From NCBI GenBank assembly GCA_023853785.1, contig JAJIRX010000555.1:620001-684000 (forward strand): a stretch of 64,000 nt of DNA, given 5' to 3'. This DNA is from Psilocybe azurescens. Taxonomy: Eukaryota; Basidiomycota; Agaricomycetes; Agaricales; Agrocybaceae. A program made the position numbers and the translations under genes. This document shows positions 23,126 to 34,341 of the stretch, piece by piece; positions within the stretch are counted from its first letter, which is position 1; each line of letters opens with the position of its first letter. Under the pieces are notes generated by a model. It did not search any database. It worked only from the letters and a program-made list of their open reading frames with translations, and was not told the origin of the DNA.

Positions 23126-26100
23126 ATGACAGCCATAAATTTGCAGATGCCGTCTAGCATGCCTCTCGATTTTCTTCCAGCCCACCCCCAGCATTCGCGA
23201 TCCAACTCGGTCTCCTCTTCTTCCACCCATTCTTCGCATTCTCGACCCCAGTCGTCCCACGGAAATATCAACCGGATGCAGCAGCAGAACATGGGTCCTT
23301 CGGCAGACGACCTTTACAGAGCATCTTATCATGTGGGACATCAGGGTATCATGCACAACGATCCCGTCCGTCCCTTTCTTTTTTTTTCTTCTGCTTTATT
23401 GTTGTTATTCTAAACTATATCTTCTATCCAGCCGCCCCCAATCACAACCTCGCAAATCCAGCACTCAAGGGTCCCCTTCGCCCCAATCACATTCGCGTAG
23501 CTCGTGCTGCCGCATCCCCTTATCCTCGCGATACAGACAGTGTTCACTCCTCGTCCAGCGATACCGAAGACATCTCTATGTACCTTACAAACTCTACCCC
23601 TGACTATCAGGCGATGTTCGGCGGTGGCCCGACCATGGCTCCCAGTCAGGAGGCCATTCATGCTGCAGGAGCCTTTGGTAGGATGACCATTAGCCCGGAC
23701 CACGCACTGGAAAAACTTGCCGCGAACGTCCGTGCTGCGACCACCACGAGCGCTTCCGACAGAGCCAAACAAATTTTTGTCCAAGCTTGGTCTGTACCTT
23801 ATTGTTCGATTCATAGATTGCTTTGACCGCACCCCTGACACATACCCACCCCCCTTATTTTCAGGTTGAGCGCGAATTACGCACCTTACCCTGATGGCAA
23901 TGTACCTCGGCAGGGCCTTTATTTTTCTTATCGCAGAGTCTGTGACCAATATGGCATCCCTCATATCAATACTGCTACGTTGGGCAAGGCCATTCGCCTC
24001 TGTTTCCCGACCATTAAAACTAGACGCCTGGGCGTCAGAGGAAATAGCAAATACCACTGTGAGTTTTTTATTTACTAAAATCGTGAGATATCTTCCGTTG
24101 GCTCCAGAGACTGACACCGTGTGATAGATTGCGGCATCAGACCTGCAACCTCCGCTGAGGCTGAGTGGCTTCAAGATTATATTCACAAATCAAATAATAA
24201 TGCGGCACAGGCTTCTGTCAATGCGGCTCGTCTCAGCCATGACCAATCTGAGTCTGCAAACAGAAGTGAAGATCGGTCTGACGAGGACGACGAGGACGAC
24301 TCAGAGGGAAATAACTCCGTCCCTGGGTCCAAGCGTAGTTCTCTCACTTTATCAGGGGAGATCAAGCATTTGGCCTTTGCAGATGATTTGAGCGACAAGA
24401 CTCCGACAGCCGCTACTTTGTTATCACAGGTGCAGTCGGCGGGGCGCCCATCTGGAACCTTCCCTCCCCACGCTTCCATTCGTCGCCATCCCCAACAGGA
24501 GCCAAATCTTACTCTCCAGGCGCCTTCTCCACCGACTCCTAATTCCGGAGCGTATCTTTCGCCCCAGCAGAACACTTCGGTTCGCAACTTGCCGCATTTC
24601 CCATCAATCGAGGATGCAGTTGCAAATTCAACATCGGCCCACACAGTAGCTGCTCGAGAGGTATGGGGGTGGTTCCAGGACCATCTCGACACGCTCCTTG
24701 AAAGTGTGCGAACATTCCGAATTGACCAATTTGAAATCCAATTACGCACCTTCTGGCCAAACCTGAATGGCGTGCATCGCGAAATTGTACAGGTCCCGGC
24801 CATCGCTGGTCTCATGGCAAGAGCAGATGCTATCGTCTATGATGTACGATTCTTTCAGATATTGCTGGCCGGAGCTAACTGACGCTTCTATTATTAGGAA
24901 ATTCTTGAAGTGTTACGATCACAGATGCTTTCACCACTGCCTCAAAATTCGCTATCCGCTCTTCGCCAGATTGCTCTAAAGATGGAAAAGGTTCTCCTTC
25001 AGGCGCTCGAAGGATATTATAACACATTCGTGGAACCCAAGGTCGAACTCGGGGCTCGGTTTGGACATCTCGTTTGTAAGTTTTTTTCTTTTTAAAAATT
25101 TCCGACGTGATCGTCCTCATACTGAATATCAACAATGTAGTGCGATTCCTGGACATCTACCAAGTTACTCAGGCGTTGAACACTGTTCTGACCAATCAGA
25201 AACAGTTGAGCGAGATGCGCAGATCTTGGCAAAAGGTCGATTTCGAATCTGTTCGAAACCAATCTGCGTTGGTCTGCAATTGCCGCCACGAAGATCTCGT
25301 TCAACTTCTCGAGGTTGAATTTGTCGCTCTACTGGATAGCCTTCCAAAAACGAATGAACCCGTGCGTGAGGTGATGAGTTGGGCTGACAAGTGTTGCGAA
25401 AGGTTGATGGGAAGCAATCGTAACACCAGCCATAACGGGCAGGAGGAGAGGGGAACCATGAGTTCTCGCAGTGTTCTCATTAGATGGGGATATGTTACAA
25501 GTCAAGTAATGAGGGACCTTGTGAGTGTTTCGATCCTTCTTTTTGCCATCTCTAACCAGTAGACCAGACAATTCGCAGCGACCCTGCTTTCGGTGCATTC
25601 CAGATACTGAAACTCTTCCTCGAGTGCGTGATTGACGTGAACAGCCTCCATCATGACAGTTTTTTGATCTATTCTTTCTACTCTTATTTTAGCGATTGGA
25701 TCGCGGTTAATGTTTTGAGAAGTGTGGCTTTATCCACTAATTCAGTGGCCGCTTCGGTGGAGCCGGTCATGCAGCAACAATTCTTCTCTTTGTCGCCAAT
25801 GGCCGGACAGGAAAGCTTCGGGTCAATGGACGGTCGGCCCCAGCATTTGATGGCCCATACACCGACCACATCAAGCATGCTGGCTGCTCTTCAGCACGAT
25901 TCATACGGGTCAAGTTCCCTGGACTCGGGTGCATCAGCCTTCAACTCAGATGCTTACGGTCCAATGTCCTACATGGATACATCGGCAGCTCAAGACGATG
26001 CCCTTGGTTCTGGTCATCAGTCTGGCTTGTCGTTTTCTGACTTCAGCGGGTCGGGGAGCACCTTTGATGTTTCGAGTTTCACTTCCCAAGATCTCGGACT

Positions 26101-26176
26101 CAACGCTCCGGTGACTCCAGCCAGCGAATCCGAACACGAAACAGAACCGATTAAAACAGAACAGCCTGCCGTATGA
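23126..26176 (+). CDS. RFX-family winged-helix transcription factor
   Basis: RFX proteins bind X-box DNA through a winged helix; fungal members (Crt1/Rfx1 in yeast) repress DNA-damage and ribonucleotide reductase genes or control morphogenesis. The start at 23126 gives MTAINLQMPSSMPLDF. The DNA-binding domain (about 23770-24140) includes VPRQGLYFSYRRVCDQYGIP, TLGKAIRLCFPTIKTRRLG and VRGNSKYHYCGIRP; an intron splits it before YCGIR. A Ser/Asp/Glu-rich linker follows, then the RFX-conserved C-terminal domains (VWGWFQDHLDTLLESVRTF; LVCNCRHEDLVQLLE; a helical dimerisation-like region to about 25730), and a disordered Ser/Gly-rich tail ending in TEPIKTEQPAV. About 860 residues. The intron after MHNDP must use the second GT (phase 1) to stay open. 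Confidence 0.93.
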
Positions 26177-26598
26177 TGTTGACAATTTATTTTACTTATT
26201 TCTTGTCTTTGCTTCTCGAACGCTTTCTTTTCCGTCCCTTTCTTGTTATCTCGCTGGTCTTGTGTCCGGGGTTCCGTGCTTAGCCCACTTTTGTTTCATA
26301 TATACTTAGTACCAACGACTCTCTTGTATCGATGCTTACCTCTTTCTGCTGTTTTCTCTTTTCGTTCTCTAGGCTTTTTAATATCTGTACAGAGTATGAG
26401 ATGTCCGCGGATTTTGTTTTTGGTATACTTAAATAACCTGGCTCAATCCACCTTCCTTATTTAACTTAATAAAGTTCCTGCTTTTTATAAATGAAATGGA
26501 AGATGTTTGATAGGGTCAGAGAATGTGGTGCTAATATCCTATCCGTTAACTGTACTCTGTGCTATAACCTTTCCCGTAAAACTTATTGCTGGCTGGTT
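26177..26598. terminator. Convergent 3' ends of RFX and BFR1
   Basis: 422 bp between two stop codons facing each other. An AATAAA at 26468-26473 is a possible poly(A) signal for the plus-strand RFX transcript. No gene seen. Confidence 0.35.
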
Positions 26599-28392
26599 TC
26601 AGCTTTCAACAGTTTCTGCGACAACCTCCAGTTGGTCAACGACAGCTTCACTCGACACTGGGTCAGAAGCAGGGCCTGCTTGTGGCGTAGGAGTAGGCTC
26701 AGCGGGATTTTCGCCACCGCCATTGGGCGGTGTCACATCATCTGTGGAAGGGATCTCTCCCTTCGTTAAGCGCTGGATGGCAGCGTTAGCTTTGGCGACG
26801 TTCTCTGCCGTCACACGATCTTGGTTGGCCTCAAACCAGACCTTTTTGTGTTCAGGTCCTCGATAAGACGAGGTACGTCTGTCGTTGAAGCGGGAGGTGG
26901 AATAGAAAGAGAGAGAAGGGCAGATAAAGTGGGGAGCGGTACGTGGAGGGAGGTGTTCGTTGGTGCAGTCGGGGTGGTCTCTCCGCTAGGAGCACTGCCA
27001 TTAGCCTTGGCGGATGGCTTAGTGTTCTTGCTGTATTTGCCCTTGTTCTTAGTCGCAACAAAATAAGTGTTGTCTTCGTCGGATTTCTTTTTTCTGGCGA
27101 CAAGACCTTCAGGAACATCCTCAACCTTTCGTAGCTCCAATTTGGGTACAGCAGTAACTTCGGCCCTGGTGGCTAGGCCAGTCGATTTGTAGGCGACCAC
27201 TGTCGATTTTCCGGAGAAGTAATCGATGAGGGTCTGACAATCTTCGATTTGAGCTTGGAAGGCGGGGGCTTGTGCCTCTTCAAGAAGGCGTTCAGCATAT
27301 TCTTGCTTCTTCTGCGCTTCCTCAGCAGCGCGCTGAACCCTGGCCTTTTCAGCGCGTCGAGCACGGTCCTCGTTTACCTTGGTCCAGTATAGGTCGTTGG
27401 CTTCCCTGTAGTTTGAAATGGATTCTCTTTTGGCGTCGAACAAGACCTTGAGTTGGTTCTGGATACCATCGCGCTCCTCGAATAATTTTGATCGACCAGC
27501 ATAGGCTTCGTCACCTTCCTTCTTCAAAACATCAAGTTCAGCTCTGATTGCAGCGTAACGCTCAGAAATTGCGTCAGCAGCTGGATTATGCATTTCCTTT
27601 CGAAGCTCCTCAATTTTGGCCCGGTCGGTCTCGATGCTCTCTTGGTCAGCTTGGAAACCTTCGACAGCTCTGCGGTTTCTTTTGCTGGTACTGATCTCCT
27701 GGAGAGCTCTCTTCTCATCAGCAAGCTTCATGTTGCCCGATTCGACCTGTTTCTCCAAATTTCTGTGATTTATTCGTTAGTAACATGACCGGTACGGAAA
27801 GTATGTATGCAATATTAACTTTATGTGTGCGTCGACTTCAGCGACATTTTTGAATGGAATCTTCGACTTCGAGGCTTGTAGGTCTTTGATCTACAGCACT
27901 TTAAGTATATATAAGAGGCATCGAAATATAATTTATTACCTTCTTCTGGATGCCGGCCTGAAGGGCATCGACTTGCTCTTGAAATTTGCCTTTGGAGTTT
28001 TTATTAGCGGATTGTACATCACGAATGCTGTCCAGCTCAGAGCGAAGGGCATTTCTTCGGTCGTTTCCTGAGCCAGATTTCGTCGCGAGAGAGATTTTGT
28101 CACGAACGACAACCTGACGTCAATACGGTATTAGGGCTTGTAGTATGTCGCCGTGATTGCTGGAACGCACTAGTTTAGCCTGTAGAGCATCTATTTCCGA
28201 TTTAATCTTTGCTTGCTCGGCGTCATAGACCTTTTTGTCCGGTCTCCCGCCAGCATATGATGCTAGCTGCTCCAGCGTGTCCTTGTCGGCCGTAGTCGTC
28301 GAGACAGGGGTAGCAGTTCCGCTTGTTGAGGCGGTTTTTCCCTTTGGGGCGCCGTTAGCATTGGAGGCGGTTTTCGATTTAGGAGCTGGCAT
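26599..28392 (-). CDS. BFR1: Nuclear segregation protein BFR1-like, coiled coil
   Basis: Bfr1 is an ER- and polysome-associated mRNA-binding protein that also affects secretion and ploidy in yeast. The start at 28392 (MPAPKSKTASNANG) is followed by a disordered Ala/Thr/Ser segment, then more than 250 residues of charged coiled coil (for example NLEKQVESGNMKLADEKRAL and LDVLKKEGDEAYAGRSKLFE). The family-typical YFSGKSTVVAYKSTGLATRA and KKKSDEDNTYFVATKNKGK come next. The C-terminal part (AENVAKANAAIQRLTKGE, stop at 26599) is one base out of step with the rest at the run of five T (A on the coding strand) at 26843-26847. A sixth base restores the conserved join. About 500 residues. Confidence 0.88.
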
Positions 28393-28633
28393 GATAGGGC
28401 GCAGGAGAGGATACGTGGAAACTGGAAAGTGGTGTCAAGGGAGGTAAGCGTGTAATTTTAGTAAATCAAAAACCTGGGAAAGATCGTGTGAAAAGTTAAT
28501 TCTCGAATCACAAATCTTTTTTCCGATAAACATATTTAAACCCGGTCACCAGAAAATAGGAATTAAATGTAAATATGTGCATAGAAAAGAGTGGAATGAA
28601 GTAAGTAATACACCGAAGTAAGCTATTCGGAAT

Positions 28634-29367
28634 TTAGAAAACAACCTTAGTGTCGAGCTTTTCTACCTCACGATAGACCTCATCGTACAACTCCCGGTAA
28701 TCATCATCTTTGTCTTCCGTTTCTCCCTCTTTCCGCTTTGTTCTGCGTTTTTGGTTTGGACAAATCATCACGCAGCTCGTCGGTCGCTTCGTCGAGCTTG
28801 CGTGTCCGAGTTCCTCCTTGGATGAGACAAAGATGTACGGTATTTGAGCTTCCTCGCTCAACACCGGCAAGTGTGAAATGATGTCGATAGGGTTGATGTC
28901 GGCAGCAAGAATAAGGAGCCTAGGATATTGTTAGCAGTTATAGATTAGTTCGCGAGGGAATATGAACATACCCCTTCTCTCCTTTCCTAATTCCCTTTAC
29001 AACCTCCTTGACTCCACGTTTGACCTGGCGAGCTTTAGAGGCTTTAAGAATGTCAGATAATTGATGCACACATTCAGACGTTTAACAAGCACACCTTTTT
29101 GATCGTCTTGTGTAGTTTTTTGACGAGCTTTTTCTGCGCCAACGGATGAGCGATGGGAGAGAGATCTTCTGTAGAAACAACAATCTCCTCTTTGTCTTTC
29201 TTAGCCTTTTTGGGCGACTGGCATTAAAAAACCTCTTCAACCATAATGAGTGACAAAAATGAGAGTTCGCAGTATACCTTCTCAACAGTGGCATTCTCCA
29301 TATCGACGTCTTCGTTTTCTGATACAGGAGCTTCCTTCCTCTTCTTCTCCGACTTGTCTTTGGCCAT
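28634..29367 (-). CDS. NHP2: H/ACA snoRNP protein NHP2 (L7Ae family)
   Basis: Binds the kink-turn of H/ACA guide RNAs with Cbf5, Nop10 and Gar1 in the nucleolus, for rRNA pseudouridylation. The start at 29367 (MAKDKSEKKRKEAPVSE) gives a charged N-terminal extension, then KLHKTIKKASKARQVKRGVK, GIRKGEKGLLILAADINPID and the L7Ae signature VSSKEELGHASSTKRPTSCV, and a basic/acidic C-terminal tail ending in KVVF. Four exons. The join between KTIKK and ASKARQ needs one more A on the coding strand, next to the five-T run at 29096-29100. About 215 residues, longer than yeast or human NHP2 (about 155) because of the extra N- and C-terminal charged stretches. Confidence 0.92.
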
Positions 29368-29576
29368 GGTTGAGAAAAGATAAATGAGCAGGTGGAACGT
29401 CCAGAGTTCAGTAGAACCTGGAATCAAAAGTTGTGCACCAAGAAATTATTGTGACGTGACCACAGAGGTGACAGCCGGGCTTCACCGGACCGAATACATT
29501 GCGTTCAGTGCCGCTCTACAGGTTTGGACGACATGAAATCACAAATAGTATATACATAGCTAGCCTAATTTTAAGT

Positions 29577-30955
29577 TTACGAATTATTTTCTCCACTTTG
29601 ACTATCAATGGTTGTCGAATTTCTCAAAAAGTTGAGCAAGACCCACGACATTCCCCGCATTTCGGCGTCATACCACCAATTCAAAGCAATGGTCAAACCG
29701 GATTGACGAACATAGTGCCACCATCCTACAGGGAGGTACAGAGACTCTCCGGCTCGTAGGGTTACTTTTATCGGTGTTACTTGCTTCGGAAGGGCATTTG
29801 GTGACTCAGGGTCCAAGATTGAAGACCATCGCACTGGGGGAGTATTTTGCATTGAAGGAAATAGTTCAAGGTCTCCAGAAAAAGATGAACGTGCATATGT
29901 CGCGTGTGGGTAGTAGTGTTCTGTTTGAACATGGAAGGATGTAGAGCAGCCGACATGCGAAGACAATATAAGAATTCTTAAATACCTTTGAGACACCATG
30001 AATCGCTCGGCGGAAGAAGGAAGAAATGTTTCTCGCCACGGATGACAGTGTATAGGTTTTCATAAGGGTCTAGAGAATTTATAATATTCATAGTTGAAGA
30101 CGAGTTAAAACATACCGCTGTGGATGCTGGTTACACTTTGTTCATCTCCGATCCATATGTTGACGGCATCTGGATGTTGCCCTATAGTATGCAGGAATCA
30201 GCGTACTGCCTTGCCCAAAATCAAGATTATCAAACCCAGAGCTTCGCTGCACCATGGAATCTCTTTTGGGACATCTGGCAGCAGTGGCGCGAATTCCGAA
30301 ACGCTGCTATCTTTTTCATCAGAGTCGAATGAATTTGATGAGAATAGATTTCCGTTCTGTGATTGGAGATAATGGACTTCACGATTAGGTGAGGTTTTAT
30401 CTGAAAGACGTCAAAAGTTGAAAAGGTGAAGGGCCACGTTATTCACTAGTACTAAGCTTAAAGAGGAATTGCTTCATCGACATCTTGTCAACAAAAGGCT
30501 CAGCGAAGTACAGTTGCCCATCTGGAGCGCGACAGATAGAATCTGCGAATCTTAACCAAAGTTACAATTAGTTCACTAAAAAAATGTGGGTACGCACCCA
30601 TCTGGAGTTGTTGCGATTGATATCTGCTTATCCTTCATCTTTTCTGTTAAGTATTCGTCGGTCCAGAGATTCAATGCCGGAAACCGGAAACCTGATAGAT
30701 GTCTTCGCTTAGGTTGCTATTAGATTTGATAACGCGGGGGAGGATGCCTTTGATAACAACTGGTCGAGAGATATGAACCAATCGGCCGAATTCCTGAGCA
30801 GAAGGTGGCTCGTCGAGGATCGCAATACCGGTCCCGTTCAGATCTTTGCGATTGCAACTAAAGTCAGTTTTAACGTTGCACCGTAGTAGTATTCAGCGCG
30901 CACCGCGATACTCGTTTGAAATAAACTTTGCTGATGCAAGAAATGTGGAGTCCAT
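29577..30955 (-). CDS. JmjC/cupin-8 2-oxoglutarate oxygenase, JMJD7-like
   Basis: Likely Fe(II)/2-oxoglutarate-dependent hydroxylase of the JMJD7/cupin_8 group; the human relative hydroxylates Lys in TRAFAC GTPases. The start at 30955 gives MDSTFLASAKFISNEY. The N-terminal AQEFGRLVHISRPVVIKG and WTDEYLTEKMKDKQISIATT match the family. The iron ligands are visible: HxD in VTSIHSDPYENLYTVIRGEK (near 30080-30125, split by an intron inside the motif) and the distal His in YLPVGWWHYVRQSGLTIALN. One intron (near 30745) uses a GC donor. The neighbour ELG1 is divergent, 282 bp away. About 370 residues. The exact substrate cannot be read from sequence. Confidence 0.88.
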
Positions 30956-31237
30956 AGAGTGCAGATATTGCTTAGTTACAACAAAGATTAGGCAAGGAAC
31001 TTGAAGACCGAATGGTTTCTAAACTCAGGGCCGGCAGCTGAGGGTCACGAACGCGTCAACCTCGTGACTCGGTGGACATTGAGACGCGTTTGTGACCCTG
31101 GGTCTTGATTTGCATGCCCAAACAAGTCTGATCCAACTCCCACTACTATGGAAACAAGCCTGTAATCTTATAGCTAACGCTGATATCCAATAACGCCCCG
31201 CCAAATCTATTTATCTCATTTCTATTTCCCCTGTACG
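30956..31237. promoter_or_regulatory. Divergent JmjC/ELG1 promoter with ACGCGT inverted repeat
   Basis: Contains two ACGCGT (MCB-like) hexamers at 31051-31056 and 31084-31089. Each lies at the inner end of a 17-base arm (31041-31057 and 31083-31099) that is the reverse complement of the other except for one base. The loop is 25 bases. In yeasts and filamentous fungi MCB elements drive G1/S expression of replication genes, which suits ELG1; that link is inference. Confidence 0.55.
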
Positions 31238-34204
31238 ATGTCGTCTAATAAAAGGAAAATTAGCGTGGCAAAGGCTCAGGCTTCTGGTGCAAAGGTGTGT
31301 TGGCTTACAATGTTATAGTCCATCCATATTCTCTGACGCGTAGATTTTGAGCAGCTTAAAGATGTGTTAAAGCAGAAAACTCTGTTCGATTCGTTCATTG
31401 CGAAGAGCACCAGAACCGTTAAAGCTGACACGAACCAGCCACCAATGTCTGCCGCCGAACTCGCCGAGATCCAGACCGCTATCGTTCCCTTGACGGACAC
31501 TACAATCGAACCCTCAAATTCGAGCGACACCCCGATACCTCTGTTAGACATAACCACCCCAGAGGCCGAGCTTATACCGAGCTCTCCACAAATTCTGGAC
31601 CTCACACAAACTCCAGATCTTGAAATAGGCGCATCTGTGACACATAAGCTGGACCTGGAGACAAGGCGTAGTCCATCTATTGTGATTTTAGATGACGGTA
31701 TAAGGAAGGAAATTTTTCAAACTATTTCTTCTCAAATAAAGAAACCACAAGCTAAAGTGGATGGTCATACTCGGGACCAGCCAATTGTTATCCCATCTTC
31801 ACCCATCAGAGGCCCTTCGACAACGTCTAAACCCAATGCTACCGTACACCCCTTCTTCATGTCCAGGGCAAAGCCTCCTGTATCTTCTGTGCAACTGTCC
31901 ACCAAAAATTCCAAAACGGTTGCAACAAATCAAGGCCCGCCGTATCCAAATAACGAGTCACAACATGTCAGAGGACCTCAGACGGCGATACAATGTTATG
32001 ACTCATCTTTCCCAAAACGACCTACAACACAGCCCAAACAGATGATTCCAGAGAACATGAACTATAAATTCTTAATCCGCCCTGACATCGTGGTAGACGA
32101 GCCCAATGATACTTGGATCCATCCGACGGCCGATACTCCCCATGAACCCTCGAAACTTGACGTTCCACCAGAACACGTCTTTAATCATCCGGCTATTGCA
32201 CGTCTTGTGGACGACGGACTGGGTAATTTGCCGACATCGAGTCGGCCCTGGGCTGAGAAATGGCGGCCGTCGTGCGCTAAGGAGGCCTTAGGAAACGAAA
32301 GCAGCGCAACTTATCTTCGAAACTGGCTACGTGCCCTCGAGCTACAGCTTGAAGGGGTTAATAACTTGAAATCGGCGGAGGCTAGTGCTTCACTGAGCGA
32401 TGGCGCGAAAGGAAAGGTGAAGGCAAGTAACAGAGGTGCGAAGCGCGCTCGCGTCGTCCGAACGGTCGACAAACGCAGGAAGAAGTCCCGGCTGGATTCC
32501 GACGAAGAAGATGACAATTGGATCGCGTACAGTGATGAATCTGAGGAGGAAGTGAACTATGAAGAGATTGACGAGTTTGGCGATATCTTACTACCCGAGG
32601 TTCCCGCGAGTTCCCAATCTTCCACTACTCACGACTTGCCACCCTCTTCCAATGAAAATATAGAACAGGATCTGGGGCAACTGCATAATACGATATTACT
32701 CTCAGGCCCGTCAGGAAGTGGCAAAACGACCAGTGTCTACGCGTGCAGTGAGGAATTAGGTTGGGACGTGTTTGAGGTGTATCCAGGCGTTGGACGTCGA
32801 AATGGGGCAAACATCGACAATCTTGTAGGCGAGGTCGGAAAAATCATCTGGTTCTTCAGAATCGCAGGAACGGCGATGTCCTGAAGACCTTGCTTTCGCA
32901 AAAAAAAAACGCAGGGACACGCGATGCTTCGTCTCATGAATCCTTAGTCGCATCGTACTCTCCCCGCAAAAAGAGTGGCTCTAAAGATGCACTCGACCCA
33001 TGGGAATCGAACATTGACACGAAACCGATTCGTCAATCTCTCATTTTATTGGAAGAGGTTGATATACTTTACAAAGAAGATGTAAACTTCTGGACGACCG
33101 TCATTCGAATCATCAAGGAGTGCAAACGACCTGTGATTTGCACCTGTAATGGTAGGTAGAATTTCAATGTAACAATTGATGTTTCTAACGCGCTTGTTGT
33201 GCAGATATATCACTGGTACCGGTCCAAGACCTACCTCTACAGAGCATCATTCAATTTGAGCCATGCCCGACAGACATTGCTGTGTCATACCTCCAAGCAG
33301 TATGCTCCGCAGAGGGGTACTCTGTCGACCGAGATCTTATCTCCCGTTTATACAGTTATCCCCTTCAAGGCGAAGAGCCGGCAAAGATGTTTTCGCCAAC
33401 TTATCCCCCAGCCACACCTGATCTTCGGCGCACAATAAACAGTCTCCAGATAAAATGCACGACAATTGCCAAAGCCGCTCCGGAGATTAGACAACCCTCC
33501 AATAATTTAGCAGCAGAATATACTTCTGAAGGAGGTGCGTCCGAAGCTCACCCGTTTGTACAGCCTGTTGTGCAGGGCAAAGCTCGCGCATTTACCAAGA
33601 AGAGCGAATTTCTATCATTTTTGGACGGAGAACTCACCCGAGACCCTTCTGACATTGTTACGGTGCGTCAGATGTAGGATCTCGGCAAATGTTCGATGCA
33701 CTCACAAAGATCGCAGACGACAGAGCTGGCTAGTTATTTGCCGTCGGGCGACGACGAGATAGGCCATACGATTCTGTATGATCGGCACGCCGCGGATAGA
33801 CATCAATTTGGACATCACGATCGACAAGAAGACATGATATGTTCTGCGGTCGAAATTTCATCGAAATTACTTGACGTGAATGTCATAGAAGACGACAGTT
33901 CAAGAAGAGCGATGGAACAAAAGTGCAAAAGAGCCGACACGAACAGCTGACAGTGCTTCAGGACGTGTGCACTCCGACAGCATGGACGCGAGGCCTGTCG
34001 CTTGAATATCTACCGTACTTGCGCCAGATGGTGGAGAGCGAAGATATAGAAGAGGCGCGGGCTATGGAGAAGCGAGGACGAACAGGACGGCTGAGAAACA
34101 CGCGGAACAGCACCCGAAGCGAGTATGTACGGACGATTGAGCTAAGTGTGGAAGGACGGCGGGTAGTTGGGACGAGTGGACTTAGTATCGTGGAAGGAGC
34201 GTGA
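31238..34204 (+). CDS. ELG1: ELG1/ATAD5-like RFC-like ATPase subunit
   Basis: Large subunit of an alternative clamp loader that unloads PCNA behind the replication fork. A disordered N-terminal half (with PIP-like QKTLFDSF near 31370) is followed by the RFC-like start PWAEKWRPSCAKEALGNE, an acidic insert, Walker A SGPSGSGKTTSVYACSEELG (near 32703) and LILLEEVDILYKED (near 33047), the Walker B region in which DE is replaced by EE. A phase-0 intron at about 33664-33713 joins SDIVT to TTELASYLPSG. One-base losses break the frame in the five-A run at 32839-32843 and again near 33919-33930; a third probably lies at the exon 1 end (AAA at 31291-31293). Stop at 34204. About 880 residues. The downstream bHLH gene starts only 138 bp later. 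Confidence 0.85.
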
Positions 34205-34341
34205 GTGTAGCGTGGTTGTGCACGAGATAGATGTTTACGTGAGCAATATAACCTGATTTGGAAAGAGCATGCATATTGGTGGTTAGTGGTTGGAGAGTAA
34301 GTCACGGTAATGTTGCAAGTTTACCTTGCCTCCCACTGAGA

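Noticed and set aside
23366..23435. Apparent frame break in RFX after MHNDP
   Set aside because: Using the second GT (phase 1) as donor gives one open reading through to the DNA-binding domain.
23410..24186. 258-residue minus-strand open frame opposite the RFX gene
   Set aside because: It lies wholly across RFX exons and introns that are supported by a conserved domain; no motif of its own.
24183..24815. 210-residue minus-strand open frame opposite RFX
   Set aside because: Antisense of a Ser/Asp-rich linker and conserved RFX region; no independent evidence.
33664..33713. An apparent frameshift in ELG1 after SDIVT
   Set aside because: A standard 50-54 nt intron with GTGCGT donor and CAG acceptor joins the frames, so no sequence error is needed here.
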